DNA of 64,000 nucleotides from NCBI GenBank assembly GCA_963682025.1, contig OY821522.1, positions 23,188,154-23,252,153 of the forward strand, in the 5' to 3' direction. The position numbers and the translations under genes were made by a program. This document shows positions 47,039 through 59,100 of the stretch, in pieces. Source of the stretch: Cordilura impudica. Taxonomy: Eukaryota > Arthropoda > Insecta > Diptera > Scathophagidae. The notes beneath the pieces were generated by a model that was not told the origin of the DNA, searched no databases, and saw nothing but the letters and a program-made list of their open reading frames with translations. Numbering within the stretch: position 1 is the first letter of the stretch; every line of letters starts with the position of its first letter.

Positions 47039-47822
47039 ACAAGTAAGAAAATTATAGTCGGTCTAGACCGACTATACGATACCCTATACCGTGCGTTTAG
47101 AGACCCTATCTCTTAGGCCCAACTAACTGGACATAGAAAATAAGCAAAAACCAAATTTGAGTGGGATTTTTATTAATTTTTTTGGCTGCAGATGTGAAAA
47201 AGTTCATATCGGATGCTATATCTATATAGGGACTTGGTCCAAAAATGGACCGATCCTGATCATGTTTGGTAAAGTCTCTTGTATTTTGCAAAAATATATA
47301 CAAACAAAATTTGAGAAGAATCAGTGCAATATTTTTGTTCTTTAATAGATTTAAGTGAAGATCGGGAAGCAGCTCTATATGGGGTCAAAGGGATAATTTT
47401 TGGACTACTCATTAATGGATGTAATGAACGCATACAAACCCAATTTGAGTAAGATCTATATGACAATTTGGATCTTATGGCAATTTATGTCGATTTCATA
47501 TGGGTAATTTGTATGGGGGCTAGGTCTGAACATGGACCGATTCTCACCAATTTCAATAGCGTTCATCCCATGGTCGATAAAAGCTTATGTACCAAATTTC
47601 ATCAAAATACATTCATATTTGCGACCTGCAGTTTGATTACAAGCTTTACATGGACACACAGACGGACGGACGGACGGACGGACGGACATCGTTAAATCGA
47701 ATCAGATAGTGATTCTGATTCGATCGGTATAATTAAAGATGGGTGTAGGTCAAATATTTTTGGTTGTTACAAACAGCAGCACAAAGTCATTATACCCAAA
47801 CCACATAGTGGTATAGGGTATA
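47039..47822 (-). mobile_element. HINE-A8, full length
   Basis: ACAAGTAAGAAAATTATAG at the left, GTGGTATAGGGTATA at the right, palindrome at about 47,055-47,080, ACGG tract at 47,660-47,690. Its 5' end lies 15 bases from the broken intron of the VAC14 pseudogene. Confidence 0.85.
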
Positions 47823-47837
47823 AAAAATTATAATACA

Positions 47838-48921
47838 GCTTACCTTTTGAGTGTTGTGAAATAAGAATTTCGGCCAAAACTGATACACATCATTTGGAAA
47901 ATTGAAATACTGCTACCTTTGCTTGTACAGAACCGTGTGTGAGATATTGTTATAATACCTCCATAAAACAATTTGTTGAATATTCTGAGATCTTTGTTCT
48001 TTTGAACAAACATTATATTCCAGACATGGTAGAATGGCATAAACTAAAACATTCGAACCAAATAATAAAACAAACTCCCGTATCCATGTTATGGCAATAG
48101 ACTGAAAGATAGATACAAGGATTAATGTAAAATTCTGCAATGAAGATTTTCTTTGTTCTTAGCTAGAATTTTTAATAAAATTTCAGTGCATTACCTTAAT
48201 AAGTTTGGTGATTGCGCATGTATTACCAATATATTTATAGTGTCTTCCATGCGCATTGAACTGGAATCATTACGAATCGATTTAAGAAACTGTCAGCGTA
48301 GTTTCACACATTTGTATTTCTTGTGTATTATCTTCCATCATAAAAAGTCCATAAATAATATCAAATAGATAACCATATTATTTTCAGGTACAGCATTCAC
48401 AATCGCAATCCAGGATATAACATATTGTCGCACAATATAATTCTTTACATAAATGCGTTCCTTAAGAAGAGGTATAAAAGCTTCTAGATTGAAAGTTTGT
48501 GAAGATTCTATAACAATATTTTTAAGTAAACAATCCAACAGGAATAGGTCGCAAGACGCCAGCAGGAAATAAATCGGAGAAGGGTATAATGGAGGAACAT
48601 GCCACCAAGTTATACAAGGATCACACGGAAAATAGCGGACACGTAAATATTGATCGTTTAAACAATTGAGAATGGGACTAACGAATTCACTGACATATTT
48701 TGAAGAGTCCTAAAGAAAAAACAAAAATTTACTTGAAGTTTTAATTTAATTAATTACTTACCTTTCCAGAACCTAAACTTGTAGCCGCCAAACCAATTGA
48801 ACCTCCCTTTCTTTTATTAGAATCCCGAGAGGAGGCAAAGTCATTGGACAACACGTTTGCGCAGTTATTTTTCATAATAAACTCAAAACATTCTGTGTGC
48901 GATATCACTTGAATCATTTAA
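47838..48921 (-). pseudogene. VAC14: VAC14 pseudogene fragment, introns retained
   Basis: Minus-strand similarity to the N-terminal HEAT-repeat region of VAC14, scaffold of the PIKfyve/Fig4 phosphoinositide complex on endolysosomes. Exon text: SRDSNKRKGGSIGLAATSLG (to 48,762); a 52 bp intron (48,761-48,710, GTAAG...TTTAG); then KYVSEFVSPILNCLND; then LLKNIVIESS and FIPLLKERIYVKNYIVRQYV; then SIRNDSSSMRMED and INILVIHAQS (to 48,195); an intron with GTAATG...TTTCAG; then TWIREFVLLFG and LPCLEYN; and a GTAAGC donor at 47,843. There are at least three frame breaks (near 48,620, 48,350 and 48,290) and the NVVKVARG-type segment is unrecognisable. Retained introns mean a DNA-level copy, not a processed one. 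The rest of the gene is absent from the window. Confidence 0.82.
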
Positions 48922-49074
48922 ATAATCAGCTTTTTTTAATATATATGTAGAAAGTATTAACTTTATTTATGTCTATATTTCTGTTTATTTTAACAATTTA
49001 AGTTAACACTTTAGAATTAACTTCACTTTCCGACAACCAATAATAAATAATACCCGGTAATTCACAAATATTGC
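48922..49074. other. No gene seen between VAC14 fragment and element T
   Basis: AT-rich. It could be VAC14 upstream or intron DNA carried along with the fragment; nothing in it proves this. Confidence 0.4.
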
Positions 49075-52000
49075 TGTTTAACGAAAAAAAAAAAATTTTA
49101 AAAAACAACTCTACAACAACAACAATGACAGTCATATGTTTTTCAAATAGAAAAAAACTGTTTACGTGTTAGTTTCGGTCATTCCCCAGTATGCATTGAA
49201 ATATTATTTCTCCAATGTTGGAGAAAAGTTAAGTTCTCAAATTGATGTCAAATGTAATTCTCAACTTGGGTTGAACAATTTTTCTCCTTGTTTGCTTTCA
49301 ACTTGACATCAAGTTGAGACTTAACATTTTTTCCAATCTTTGAGAAACATTTTTACTCTCAATTGGATATCCAACACTTTTCTCCACTTGAGACCAAACA
49401 TTTTTTCAACTTTACGATTTGTGTTAAGTTTGAGATATTATTTAAATATGTCATAAATAATAAATTAAATTAAAAACTGCCAAAAAAGTACAAATAATTA
49501 ATTGATATATTTTTAATTATTTCTGCTTTTTGTCGAATTTTTCAATTTAAATTCTTATTTATGACATATTTAATATAAATATTCAAAAAATGTACAAATA
49601 ATTAATTCATTTATTTTTAATTGTAGATTTTAAAAAATGTACATAATATGTACATTTAATGTTAAATGTGTACATAATAATGTTAAATATATAATGAAAT
49701 TAAATTGAAACATTAAAAAAAGTTCAGTGTTTTCATTTCTAAAATTAGTATAATTTTTTTTTAATATGGCAATTCCGTACCTTCCATTTGATACCGATTG
49801 GAGATATTTCTTTGCTATCAAGGCCTGTACGCAGCTTGCTAAGGAATCAAAAACTTCATATAAAAAAACGCTTCAGAAATGCTTAAGGAATTTTTCTGTC
49901 AAAAAATTTCTGTTGATAGTCCGCAGCTTTTTAAAAAAGTAGTATTGTTTTTACTACTTTTTTTTGACGTAAATGAACTTAGGCAACCCAGGCTATGAGC
50001 AGGAATATCAAATTTTTCGTTCTTTCTGAAAGGAATTTTGACAGGAGAGGTAAGCATAAACAAAATGTAATATGCTAAAAAAAATAAAAGTTATTTTTCA
50101 GTTGCAAACCTGGGAAAAAACGAACAAAATTCGGCAAAAAAAAACAAGCGGATGGGTAATTTTGATACTGAGCTTAAAAAGCGTTTAGCAGGCCAAATAA
50201 AGCAGAACCGAAGAATTGATTTGTTTTCAATTTCACAATTCTTAATAATTGACAGAAATCAGCTGATTTCTAGCATTGCACTGAAAGGTACTTTTGTCCA
50301 TTTTTTTCTTTAAGAAATATATGAAAATTTTCTGTTAAGATCCCTTAACAAGCTGCGTACAGATCTTCAAGTTGAAAATCACAAATTTCTCAATTTGATA
50401 ACTATGAAAATCGCCATATAAAAAATGTGCCTTTTAAGTTGAGAAGACTATAATCGGACTATTGAGGTGCATTTGAGAATTAACGTTGGAGATTTGAGAA
50501 ATGTATTTGAACTCAAATGCACCTCAAGTTGATAGCACACACACAAAAAATAGAAAATTAATTGTCAATAAGCAAAGCAAGTGGCTTCGAAATACGATGA
50601 TGCCAGTTAATCATTTTTTGTTCACGCGGAATTTATAATTGGAGGAATTTTTTTCTCGAGAAATGTATTTTCCGTGAGAAAGAAATTCCTTGAGAATATT
50701 CATAATTGGGCTGAATAACTTTTAATTGACACATTTTAGTCAGAATAAATCATAATTCTAGTTAGATATTGGTTAATATTTAATTAGAAAAAATATTGTG
50801 GTGGCATCTACGCAATTATTGAGGCAGTCACGGAAAAATTAAATGCAAGTCTGTTTTTTTTAATATAACAAAAATGGATTTTCCCTTTAACAAAATATGG
50901 CAGAATTCATTATAAATGAAATGCAAAATGGAAAATCAATTTTGTGCTAATTCTTAACAAAATTAATAAAATATATATATATATGTATTATTATATTTAT
51001 TAATATTTGTAATTTTATTTGACACAATTTCACACACAATTTTACAGATCAACTGTTTTCAAACTGATTTAGAAGTTTTCTGTTTTTGAAAAAGTAGCGC
51101 TAATTTGTAACATTTTGTGATGTAATGAAAATCGTAGAATAATAAGTTAATACACAATAAAAAATATTAAATTTTTAAGTTTTATATACATATTGCAATA
51201 AAAAAAACTTTGGTAAATTTACATTGAAGATGGTCAGAAATGAATGAGAAAAAATATATAGACATTAAAGAAAAGCACATTTAATGTTAAACTTTACGCA
51301 CAAAATATATGGGTTTGTGTTGTTTCGAATTTAACTGTGGCTCTAAGTGAAAAGTTTTAGACCGATCGTATATTACATCTTGAGTATCCTCACCTAATAT
51401 TTTAAAAAATTTTAAATTCTTTTTAACTCATTTAACCTCATTACGAAGATAGTAAAACCGTAAATATGGAAAATCCACGCACCTCAAAAAATTTTTTTCT
51501 ATGAAACAAATTGAAGACATTTCATATTATACAATTTTTCTTTCAAAAATGTATCAATTATTGCAAATTTGAAATTTGACATATAGTAATTGTACATATA
51601 TTTGTATAGATTTCGCAGTATTAAAAGAATATTATTTCTTTATTTAGAATATATGTAAGTATTGCTTGCAAAAAAATGCAACATCATGAATGAAACACGT
51701 AGACGACTGCTGCCAGCAGCATTTGAAGTCGTATAGTCAGCTACTTGATTTTTCTGAATACGACAGCAACATATAATACAATGCATTTTTATTTAAATAT
51801 ACAATTACTTTTACTTATATAAAATGCATTAGTATAACGTAAAAATAAATAAATAAATTAATTTAACCCCTTTTGATTATTAATGGAATTATAGCCTTTC
51901 ATTTTGCGATTTTTTTTTTAACAAAATAAAATATTTCATAACACTAATTTCTTTTACATATTTTGTTATATTGTCAATACTATTTTTGTTTTGTAGTCAA

Positions 52001-52100
52001 CAAAACACACTTGCAGTTTTTTTCTATTTGAAGAACATATGACTGTCATTGTTGATGTAGTAGAGTTGTTTTTTTTTTTGATTTTTTTTTCGTTAACTCT
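49075..52100 (-). mobile_element. Element 'T', copy 2, inverted relative of 10,700-13,407
   Basis: Inner inverted repeats AACAACTCTACAAC at 49,104 and its complement ending at 52,070. Outer GTTTAACGAAAAA (49,076) and TTTTTCGTTAAC (about 52,090) form a second inverted pair that likely marks the true tips. No coding capacity. It differs from copy 1 by a 546 bp MITE insertion and by having a single copy of the 270 bp segment. Confidence 0.6.
49821..50366. mobile_element. MITE of 546 bp with TCA target duplication
   Basis: Tips AGGCCTGTACGCAGCTTG and, at the other end, the complement CAAGCTGCGTACAGATCT. TCA at 49,818-49,820 and 50,367-50,369 is a 3-bp target duplication. The empty site is seen in copy 1 of element T (CTATCAAGTTGAG on the minus strand near 12,735). 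An internal hairpin AAGTAGTA/TACTACTT lies near 49,935-49,968. The 3-bp TNA-type duplication suggests PIF/Harbinger, but the tips are not diagnostic. Confidence 0.8.
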
Positions 52101-53620
52101 TTTGTATTAAAGCACCTCCAATATATGTATCCATTTTAGTTTGCAATTCAGTATATTTATAATTTATTACTTACAGCAAAAAATAATAGAAACAATTTTA
52201 TCAGTTATGTTTACGAAACTATATAACTAGACCTGAAGTTGGCTGCAAAAGCAGTAGCCTGTGTAAAGAACAAGTTAGCGAAATGTAACTGTTACGCAAC
52301 GTGTCAGCCTTTTTTTCACATGAAAAGTATTGGGACGTTCCGGTTACGTTCGGTAACTGTTTTAAATGATTTTCATGTAAAAAAAAACAACTGACTCGTT
52401 ACGGTTACGGTTAGAAAACATTGACCTTTTATATATATTATAATGCTATGAATGCATTTATCTTTATTTTATTTTATTTATATATTCTTTTTTTTTTTGT
52501 ATTGTATATTATTTTTTTTATTATTATTACTATTTCTTTTAATTATTTTTTTTCTTTAAATAAATTAATACATAAAAATTTGTTTTTTAAATTGTTGGTG
52601 AACTTTTACTCCCTTTATTTACTGCCTTTATATTAACTGGTAGTGTCTGCTTGTCGACAAAAATTTGGATCGATTTTTAGCCCCTTTCCCGTGAGCCAAT
52701 CGATCTGAAACTTTATAGGCAGGCTCGTTGCGACGGCAAAAATAACATAACAAATTTCAATTTATATTTCCCCAATTCTCGGGACCTAATCAACGGATTT
52801 GGACGATTTTAAAAGCAAACTTCTCAGGATGTTAATGAATAATTTTTTATGCAAACGAGCACCCTAGCTGCCCGATCGATTTTAACAACTTTCCCGTGAC
52901 CCAATCGATCTGAAATTTTGCAGACAGGCTCGTGGCAATGACAGAAATGATCTAACAATTTTTTTTAGTGATGCCAAAACAATGGAAACTTTTAAATTTT
53001 TCTACCAGAGTTGACAAAAAAATGTACAAAGGGTTTGTTTTTATTATATTATTACCACAGCGACCACAAAAACAACAAGTCCAGCTATGACAACAATGCA
53101 ACATTTAGAATAACAATATGGAAACATCATGTTTTTCATTTTTTTTTTTTAAATTTTCAGAGATTTCACTGGACCTGTTCCACTGATTTTAATGATTTTT
53201 GAAGTGGAGATCTTCCCATGAATTTGGTGAATCATTCTCACTAAAAATTATCACCCTAGCTGTCCTATTGAGGGCGTGATCGCGACAAGAACAACATAGA
53301 AAATTATATTTTTTCAAGACTTTTTTTAGTTCTTCATTCAAATCTCGGGCCCTAATCGACCGATTTGGACGATTTTAAATAGCAAACTTTTCAGGATGTT
53401 GGTGAATGAGTTTTTATGCCAACGAGCACCCTAGCTGCCCGATTGATGCCGTCATCGTGATTTCCACAGACGGACAGACGGACATCGCTATATCAACTCC
53501 GGTTGTTATAAAGATCACAAATATATATATTTTATGGGGTCCAAATTTTTTTTTCTAATTATTACAAACGGAATGACAAACTTATATATACCCTCTGCAC
53601 ACTGGAGTGGAGGGTATAAA
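52101..53620 (-). mobile_element. HINE-B4, 5' portion, inverted relative of 9373-10,726
   Basis: The 5' end (complement of TATACCCTCCACTCC) is at 53,605-53,620, with the GTCC-type tract near 53,468. Body to about 52,600, then the same AT-rich middle as B'. A local duplication of the segment with CCCGATCGATTTTAAC near 52,860 repeats part of 52,650-52,720. The 3' hairpin end is absent. Confidence 0.7.
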
Positions 53621-53711
53621 AATCTTTAATTACTAGATGTTTACACATCTTCCCTGTGGTCGGACTCACATGATTTTTTTTTAACTAAGCATTTAACATA
53701 AACCAACAAAA

Positions 53712-54214
53712 ACAAGTAAGAAAATTATAGTCGGTCTAGACCGACTATACGATACCATATACCATGCGTTTAGAGACCCTATCTCTCAGGCCCAACTAAC
53801 TGGATATAGTAAATAAGCATAAACCAAATTCGAGTGGGATTTTTATTAATTTTTTCGGCTGCAGATATGAAAAAGTTCATATCGGATGCTATATCTATAT
53901 GGGGACTAAGCCCAAAAATGGACCGACCCTGACCACGTTTGGTAAAGTCTCTTGTATTTTGCAAAAATATATAAGCAAAATTTGAGAAGAATCAGTGCAA
54001 TATTTTTGTTTTTTGATAGATTTAACTGAAGATCGGGAAGCAGCTCTATATGGGGCCTATGACTAAGAGTTGTCCAGTAGGGATCATTTTTGGACTACTG
54101 ATTAATGGATGTAATATATACATACAAACCCAATTTGACTAAGATTTGTATGATAATTTGGATCTTATGGCAATATATGTTGATTTCATAGGGGTCATTT
54201 GTATGGGGGCTAGG
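53712..54214 (-). mobile_element. HINE-A9, 3' two-thirds only
   Basis: Tail and palindrome at 53,712-53,755; the body stops at GGGGGCTAGGT, where LINE sequence starts. The lost part is the 5' third with the GTCC tract. Confidence 0.8.
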
Positions 54215-54690
54215 TGAACTGTGAAACAAAATTTTTCTAACAATAAAAACAGACATATTTACGAAAAGAAGAGTTTAATGATCCCTATGTCCCCAAAACT
54301 TTATAAACGTCACTTGTGAGACCTATCCTGGGATAATTTGGGACCCAATCTACCAAATTCATGCCGACAGTCTGGAATCTGTGCAGAAACAATTCCTTTT
54401 GTTTTGTCTTCGGAGTTTAAACTTCAATCCAAGTAATCTTCCATCCTATACCAGCAGACTTGCCCTTATTAAGCTACTAACTTTAAAAAGCCGGAGAACT
54501 ATGCTAAATGTTTCATTACTTCTTAATATAATTAATGGTGATGTTTGTTCTGATTTCCTGATTAACAATATATCATTCAACATTCCTCAACGTCCAACAC
54601 GCTACTTCTCACCTTTATCTGTACAGTTCTATAGAGCTTGTAGAGATCCACCAAATCTACTCACACCATACTTTTAATAATTACATACTA
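54215..54690 (+). pseudogene. Jockey-like LINE, C-terminal RT-end fragment
   Basis: The frame around 54,330-54,677 reads WDPIYQIHADSLESVQKQFL, then LPSYTSRLALIKL and PQRPTRYFSP, ending with TAA at 54,675-54,677. This is the region downstream of the reverse transcriptase core in Jockey-type LINEs (SIESVQKQF..., LPSY..R...). There is a frame break near 54,330. Heavily 5'-truncated, as usual for LINEs. Confidence 0.7.
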
Positions 54691-55162
54691 TTTAATAAAA
54701 AGTACATCAACTTTTTTACTGCAATTTCAAATAATTCACATAATAAAAAGTTCATCAAACTTTTTAATGCATGAAATATAAATGTATGAAATATAAATCC
54801 ACAAAAAAAAATTGATGGCACACTTCGTTGCTACTCGAATACAATGTTTAGCTCAAATACAATGTTTAGCCTTTAATTACCGAAAGTGAAAAATGACACT
54901 TTTCATGAAGGCCACTCATGGTTTCTTTTTTTCAAGTTCAAGTACAAATTTTGTTTACACAATCTTTATTAATAATCACATTTTAGAACTAAATATTTTT
55001 TTTTAACTTATTTTTTTTTGCTTTATTTTATTGATTTTGATTTAATTTGAATTTGATTTTTACTTTTACGTATGTATAAGAAAGTATTTAAAATTGTAAA
55101 TAATAAAAACCAAAAACATTAAGTGCTGAATTAGCACAAAAATAGTATAAAATAAAGACCAC
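54691..55162. other. LINE 3' trailer and unassigned AT-rich sequence
   Basis: No gene. Short near-repeats (AAAAGTTCATCAA; GAAATATAAATCC) are present. Where the LINE ends is not clear. Confidence 0.4.
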
Positions 55163-55494
55163 TGTTGGAGAACGAGGAATTGGTGCTCTGACAGTTGGCA
55201 GGCAAACTTGCCCTAACTTTAAAAATCTAGTTTAATTTTTAAAACGATTAAGCTCTAAAACTGGTCAGCAGGTTTGCCCCAGAATTAGTTGGAAAACTTG
55301 ATAATAATTACATAAATATATTATATGGCGATCCTGATCCTGCGTAGCGTGGAACTCTGATGGCTATTTGGTGAAAAAAAATTTTACATCCTATCCTGAA
55401 AATTTTATTTTGGAAACTATCCGAAGTATCCTGATTGGAACATAGTTGAACATTTTGACATTCCACTACAGTAGACTACTAAAGAAGAAATCTT
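55163..55494 (+). mobile_element. Possible short LTR, PBS and leader
   Basis: TGTTGGAGAACG at about 55,163 and TATTATA before TGGCGATCCTGATCCTG at 55,325 look like an LTR start, an LTR end and a primer-binding site. The motif AGTTGGCAGGCAAACTTGCC near 55,192 has inverted GGCA/TGCC parts. No second LTR is found in the window, so this is tentative. Confidence 0.3.
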
Positions 55495-55857
55495 ATGGAA
55501 GGTTCAAAGGCACTCACCAAGTACGAATACTACAACAGATTGGCGAACAATAAAGAAACTCATCTGACGGCTATATCCAAAGAGAACTTGAAACTTAAAA
55601 CTAGAGGCGGCTATAAAAAGAGGCTTAGAGTGGAGAAGGAAAAGCTAAAAGCAATCCAGAGGGCATCAAACAACAAAACTGGTGGAAATTACTTTTCAAA
55701 AGCATTGGCAGCTGAGCAAACCATAAGTCTATTAAAAACCGAGCTCAAAGCAAAACAACACGAAAGAAGCGAAAACATTTCGCATAAGATAGAAGAAACA
55801 AAAAAAATTTGCATATGGGGAACTGGTGGAGCAGCGACAAAAAAGAGGAGATCATAA
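55495..55857 (+). CDS. Unrecognised 120-residue basic protein, possibly retrotransposon-derived
   Basis: ATG at 55,495, TAA at 55,855-55,857. Lys/Glu-rich and predicted helical: RLRVEKEKLKAIQRAS and KALAAEQTISLLKTELKAK look like coiled-coil text. It ends in KKRRS. Gln codons (CAACAG repeats) follow the stop. It lies after an LTR/PBS-like stretch, so a remnant gag or leader ORF is possible. No family recognised. Confidence 0.4.
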   Translation: MEGSKALTKYEYYNRLANNKETHLTAISKENLKLKTRGGYKKRLRVEKEKLKAIQRASNNKTGGNYFSKALAAEQTISLLKTELKAKQHERSENISHKIEETKKICIWGTGGAATKKRRS

Positions 55858-56163
55858 TCAACCAAACTGCAGCCAACAACAACAGCAACAGCATTTTGGA
55901 CAATAAGATAATAACACAAGATGTAATTTTTTTTATTCATTATATTTATTGCACTCCTATATTTTTTCAACAAAATAAATAAATACTACAAAGCTTATTT
56001 ACATAAGCACCTTAATAGGAGCAGGGAAATAGTATAAAAAAAAAAAATTTAAATCTTTTAACTCATAATATTTCACTAAGAATTACATATGTTTAATTAA
56101 AATAATAAATTAATTAATAAATCTTAAAACAAAATTTTTTTATATACAAATGTTAAAATATAT
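55858..56163. other. No gene seen
   Basis: AT-rich, with a short Gln-codon tract just after the preceding ORF. Ends at the HINE-B5 tail. Confidence 0.5.
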
Positions 56164-59100
56164 ACAAGTAAGAGTGTTAAATTCGGCTGTGCCGAATCTT
56201 TGATACCCTCCACCTCGGTTTGAGTATTGATAATAAATGTAAACAAAATATTGGAAAAAGTAAACAATTTGTTAAACTTAATACCAAATTATTTCAGAAA
56301 ATTCTTTGGGTTGGTTTTCGTCTTTTCTATTATTTCCGATTTATTTCGGTGTTTGCTTTTTGGTCATCGTGGTTTCTGATCGGCATGCATTTAGGTAATA
56401 TACCTATATGCATGCGTTTCCGGTTATATGACATAACTTCTCGTTTAATCTAGTTTTTGCGAATTAAATAGCTCGCCCTAACCTCCATTGCAAAGGTAAT
56501 GGTTGTGTAGAGTGGTTATATGCATTAAATCGTGCTAATTGGAGATGGCTGTATAGTTTCTTTTAACTGGCCAAATATTTCTTCATTGCGGCCATATAGG
56601 TCGGATGGAGTAACAAAATAATAACCAAAAAAAAAGCTCTCTCATCTTTTTTTTTAAATATTGCCATATTTTGAAAACATAGATAATAATAAATAATCAA
56701 ATTAGGGATGCCAAACGCAAAAAACCAAAAGTCCCAAACATTTTAAATAAAATAATTTAATGCTATCTTTATTTTCTGAAAAACTTCAAATTTTCATCCA
56801 AAAAAAATTGTGAAATTTTACATATAAAAAATAACATTCTCATCAAATTACGTTTACTTATGTAACAATTTTTATGTTACCAATTCTTAAATATCATTTG
56901 AAGTTTTCTTAAATTCATTGAATTTAAATTAATATTTTCTGTAGTGCGATTCTGTAAATTTCAAATTTCAACGATCTGACAATCGCAAAATATATCGACA
57001 GCTATTGTTGTTTGCACTAAGGATTAAGTGATTCACTAAGTACATACATCTTAACGACAGTCGACAAATCTGTTTTTCTATTTATTTAAATTGTAAACTA
57101 CTGGCACCTCTGTCAAAATAAGCGAAAAACACAAAGAATAGAAAAAAACAAATTACTTCGTGTTTGACAGGATGATTTTATGTTTATGTATAATATCTTT
57201 ATTTTTTTTACTAATATTTCTGTTTATTTATTTGAAAATGAAATAATGAATTTAATATGCTATTTAATTTTTTTATTTATATAAAAAAGTTTTTTAATAA
57301 AAGCAAAATATTTTCACTATTTTATGATTTTTATTTATGTATGACGACATTTCAACCTAAAAATTTAAGTTTTTATCGATTGAATAAACAACACAAAAAT
57401 GGTTGTCGTTTAGATAACAACAATAGCTGACTTTAATTATTATGACTTTAATACTGATAATTTTGCAATTTTCTTTTTTCACATTCGACTATCGTTAAAA
57501 GAAGTTATTGAATCGCGGTACTGAAAAGTTATTAATATCTCCTGAATGGAATATTTTTTTTTTAAATGTAAACATATTTGTTGTTTTTTTTTGGAATTTC
57601 AATTTGTGTTTAACGAATAAAATTTATATATTAAAGATGCAATTGATGTCTTCTAAATTTAAAATTATTATTTCCGACGTTTTGATATGATTTTCTGAAA
57701 TTCAATTAATATTTTCTAATTTATAATTGGAAATTTTAATTTCAGTTTTTATTAGAATTGATATTTTCTTAAATTTGAATGGAAAATTTAAAAAGTGCAA
57801 TTTTGTATTTGTTTTCTAATTTATAATTGGAAATTTTAATTTCAGTTTTTATTAGAATTGATATTTTCTTAAATTTGAATGGAAAATTTAAAAAGTGCAA
57901 TTTTGTATTGATTTTCTAATTTATAATTGGAAATTTTAATTTCAGTTTTTATTAGAATTGATATTTTCTTAAATTTGAATGGAAAATTTAAAAAGTGCAA
58001 TTTTGTATTTATTTTCTAATTTATAATTGGAAATTTTAATTTCAGTTTTTATTAGAATTGATATTTTCTTAAATTTGAATGGAAAATTTAAAAAGTGCAA
58101 TTTTGTATTAATTATAAACAATTTTTAAAAATTCGATGTAATCGCAATCAGATATTTTGTAGTTAAAGCAGAATAATAGTTCTATATAACTATGTAGAAC
58201 TGTTTTGAAAGCAAAAAACTCATTGATGAACTCGTTAACTCTATTTTGTAAAGACAACAAAAAGTTAACATGCCAAACTTATGTTCATATTTGTAAAAGA
58301 ATAATGAAAAAACGTATGAAATAAAAGACTAGCCCGTGTATACTCTTAACATTGTTCTGTATGATATCTAGTTGAAAATATTGACATTCATGTTAAAATA
58401 GAAATAACTATTGGAAAGCTAATTAGAACAAAAATTGTGGCGCCATCTACTGTGACATAGCCACGCTGAGCAAAATGAAATGACACTCTGTTAATGCAAA
58501 AGAAATGTATTTTCCCCACAACAAAATATTGCAGAATTTTATGTAAATAAAATAATATACCCATTTATTTCTAACATGCAGTTACTATGAATATACATAC
58601 ATACATATATATAATATATGTATACTATTTGTATTATTTAATATGTGTATGTATGTATATGTAAATATTACACACAAAAAATACAACATCAAACATTATT
58701 TTTGTGTTTTTCTCTTTAAATAAATTAATACATAATTTTTTTTTTGCTAAATTTACATTTGGGCAATTCACAACAGGTGTTGTATGTTGTATTGAAATAC
58801 ACAATACAATCATTTGTTGTGAACACTCAGTTGTATTTTCATATTGTAAAACGCTTTCTTTAGTAATTTTCGATCCAACGAGGAAAGATCGCTTCGTCGC
58901 TTCTGCTATTTTGTATAAGAGAAAACACTTGTCAGTGTTTGCCTTTTGGTCGTGAGATATACCCTGGAGTTTTAGTTACGTACCTCTTGCATTTTAATTT
59001 ATAATGAAAAAAAAAAAATGTTAAATGTTTTGGTTGGTACTGAAAGAGAAAATATATACTAAAAATATAAACATTAACTTTTATATAAATAAACTTATCG

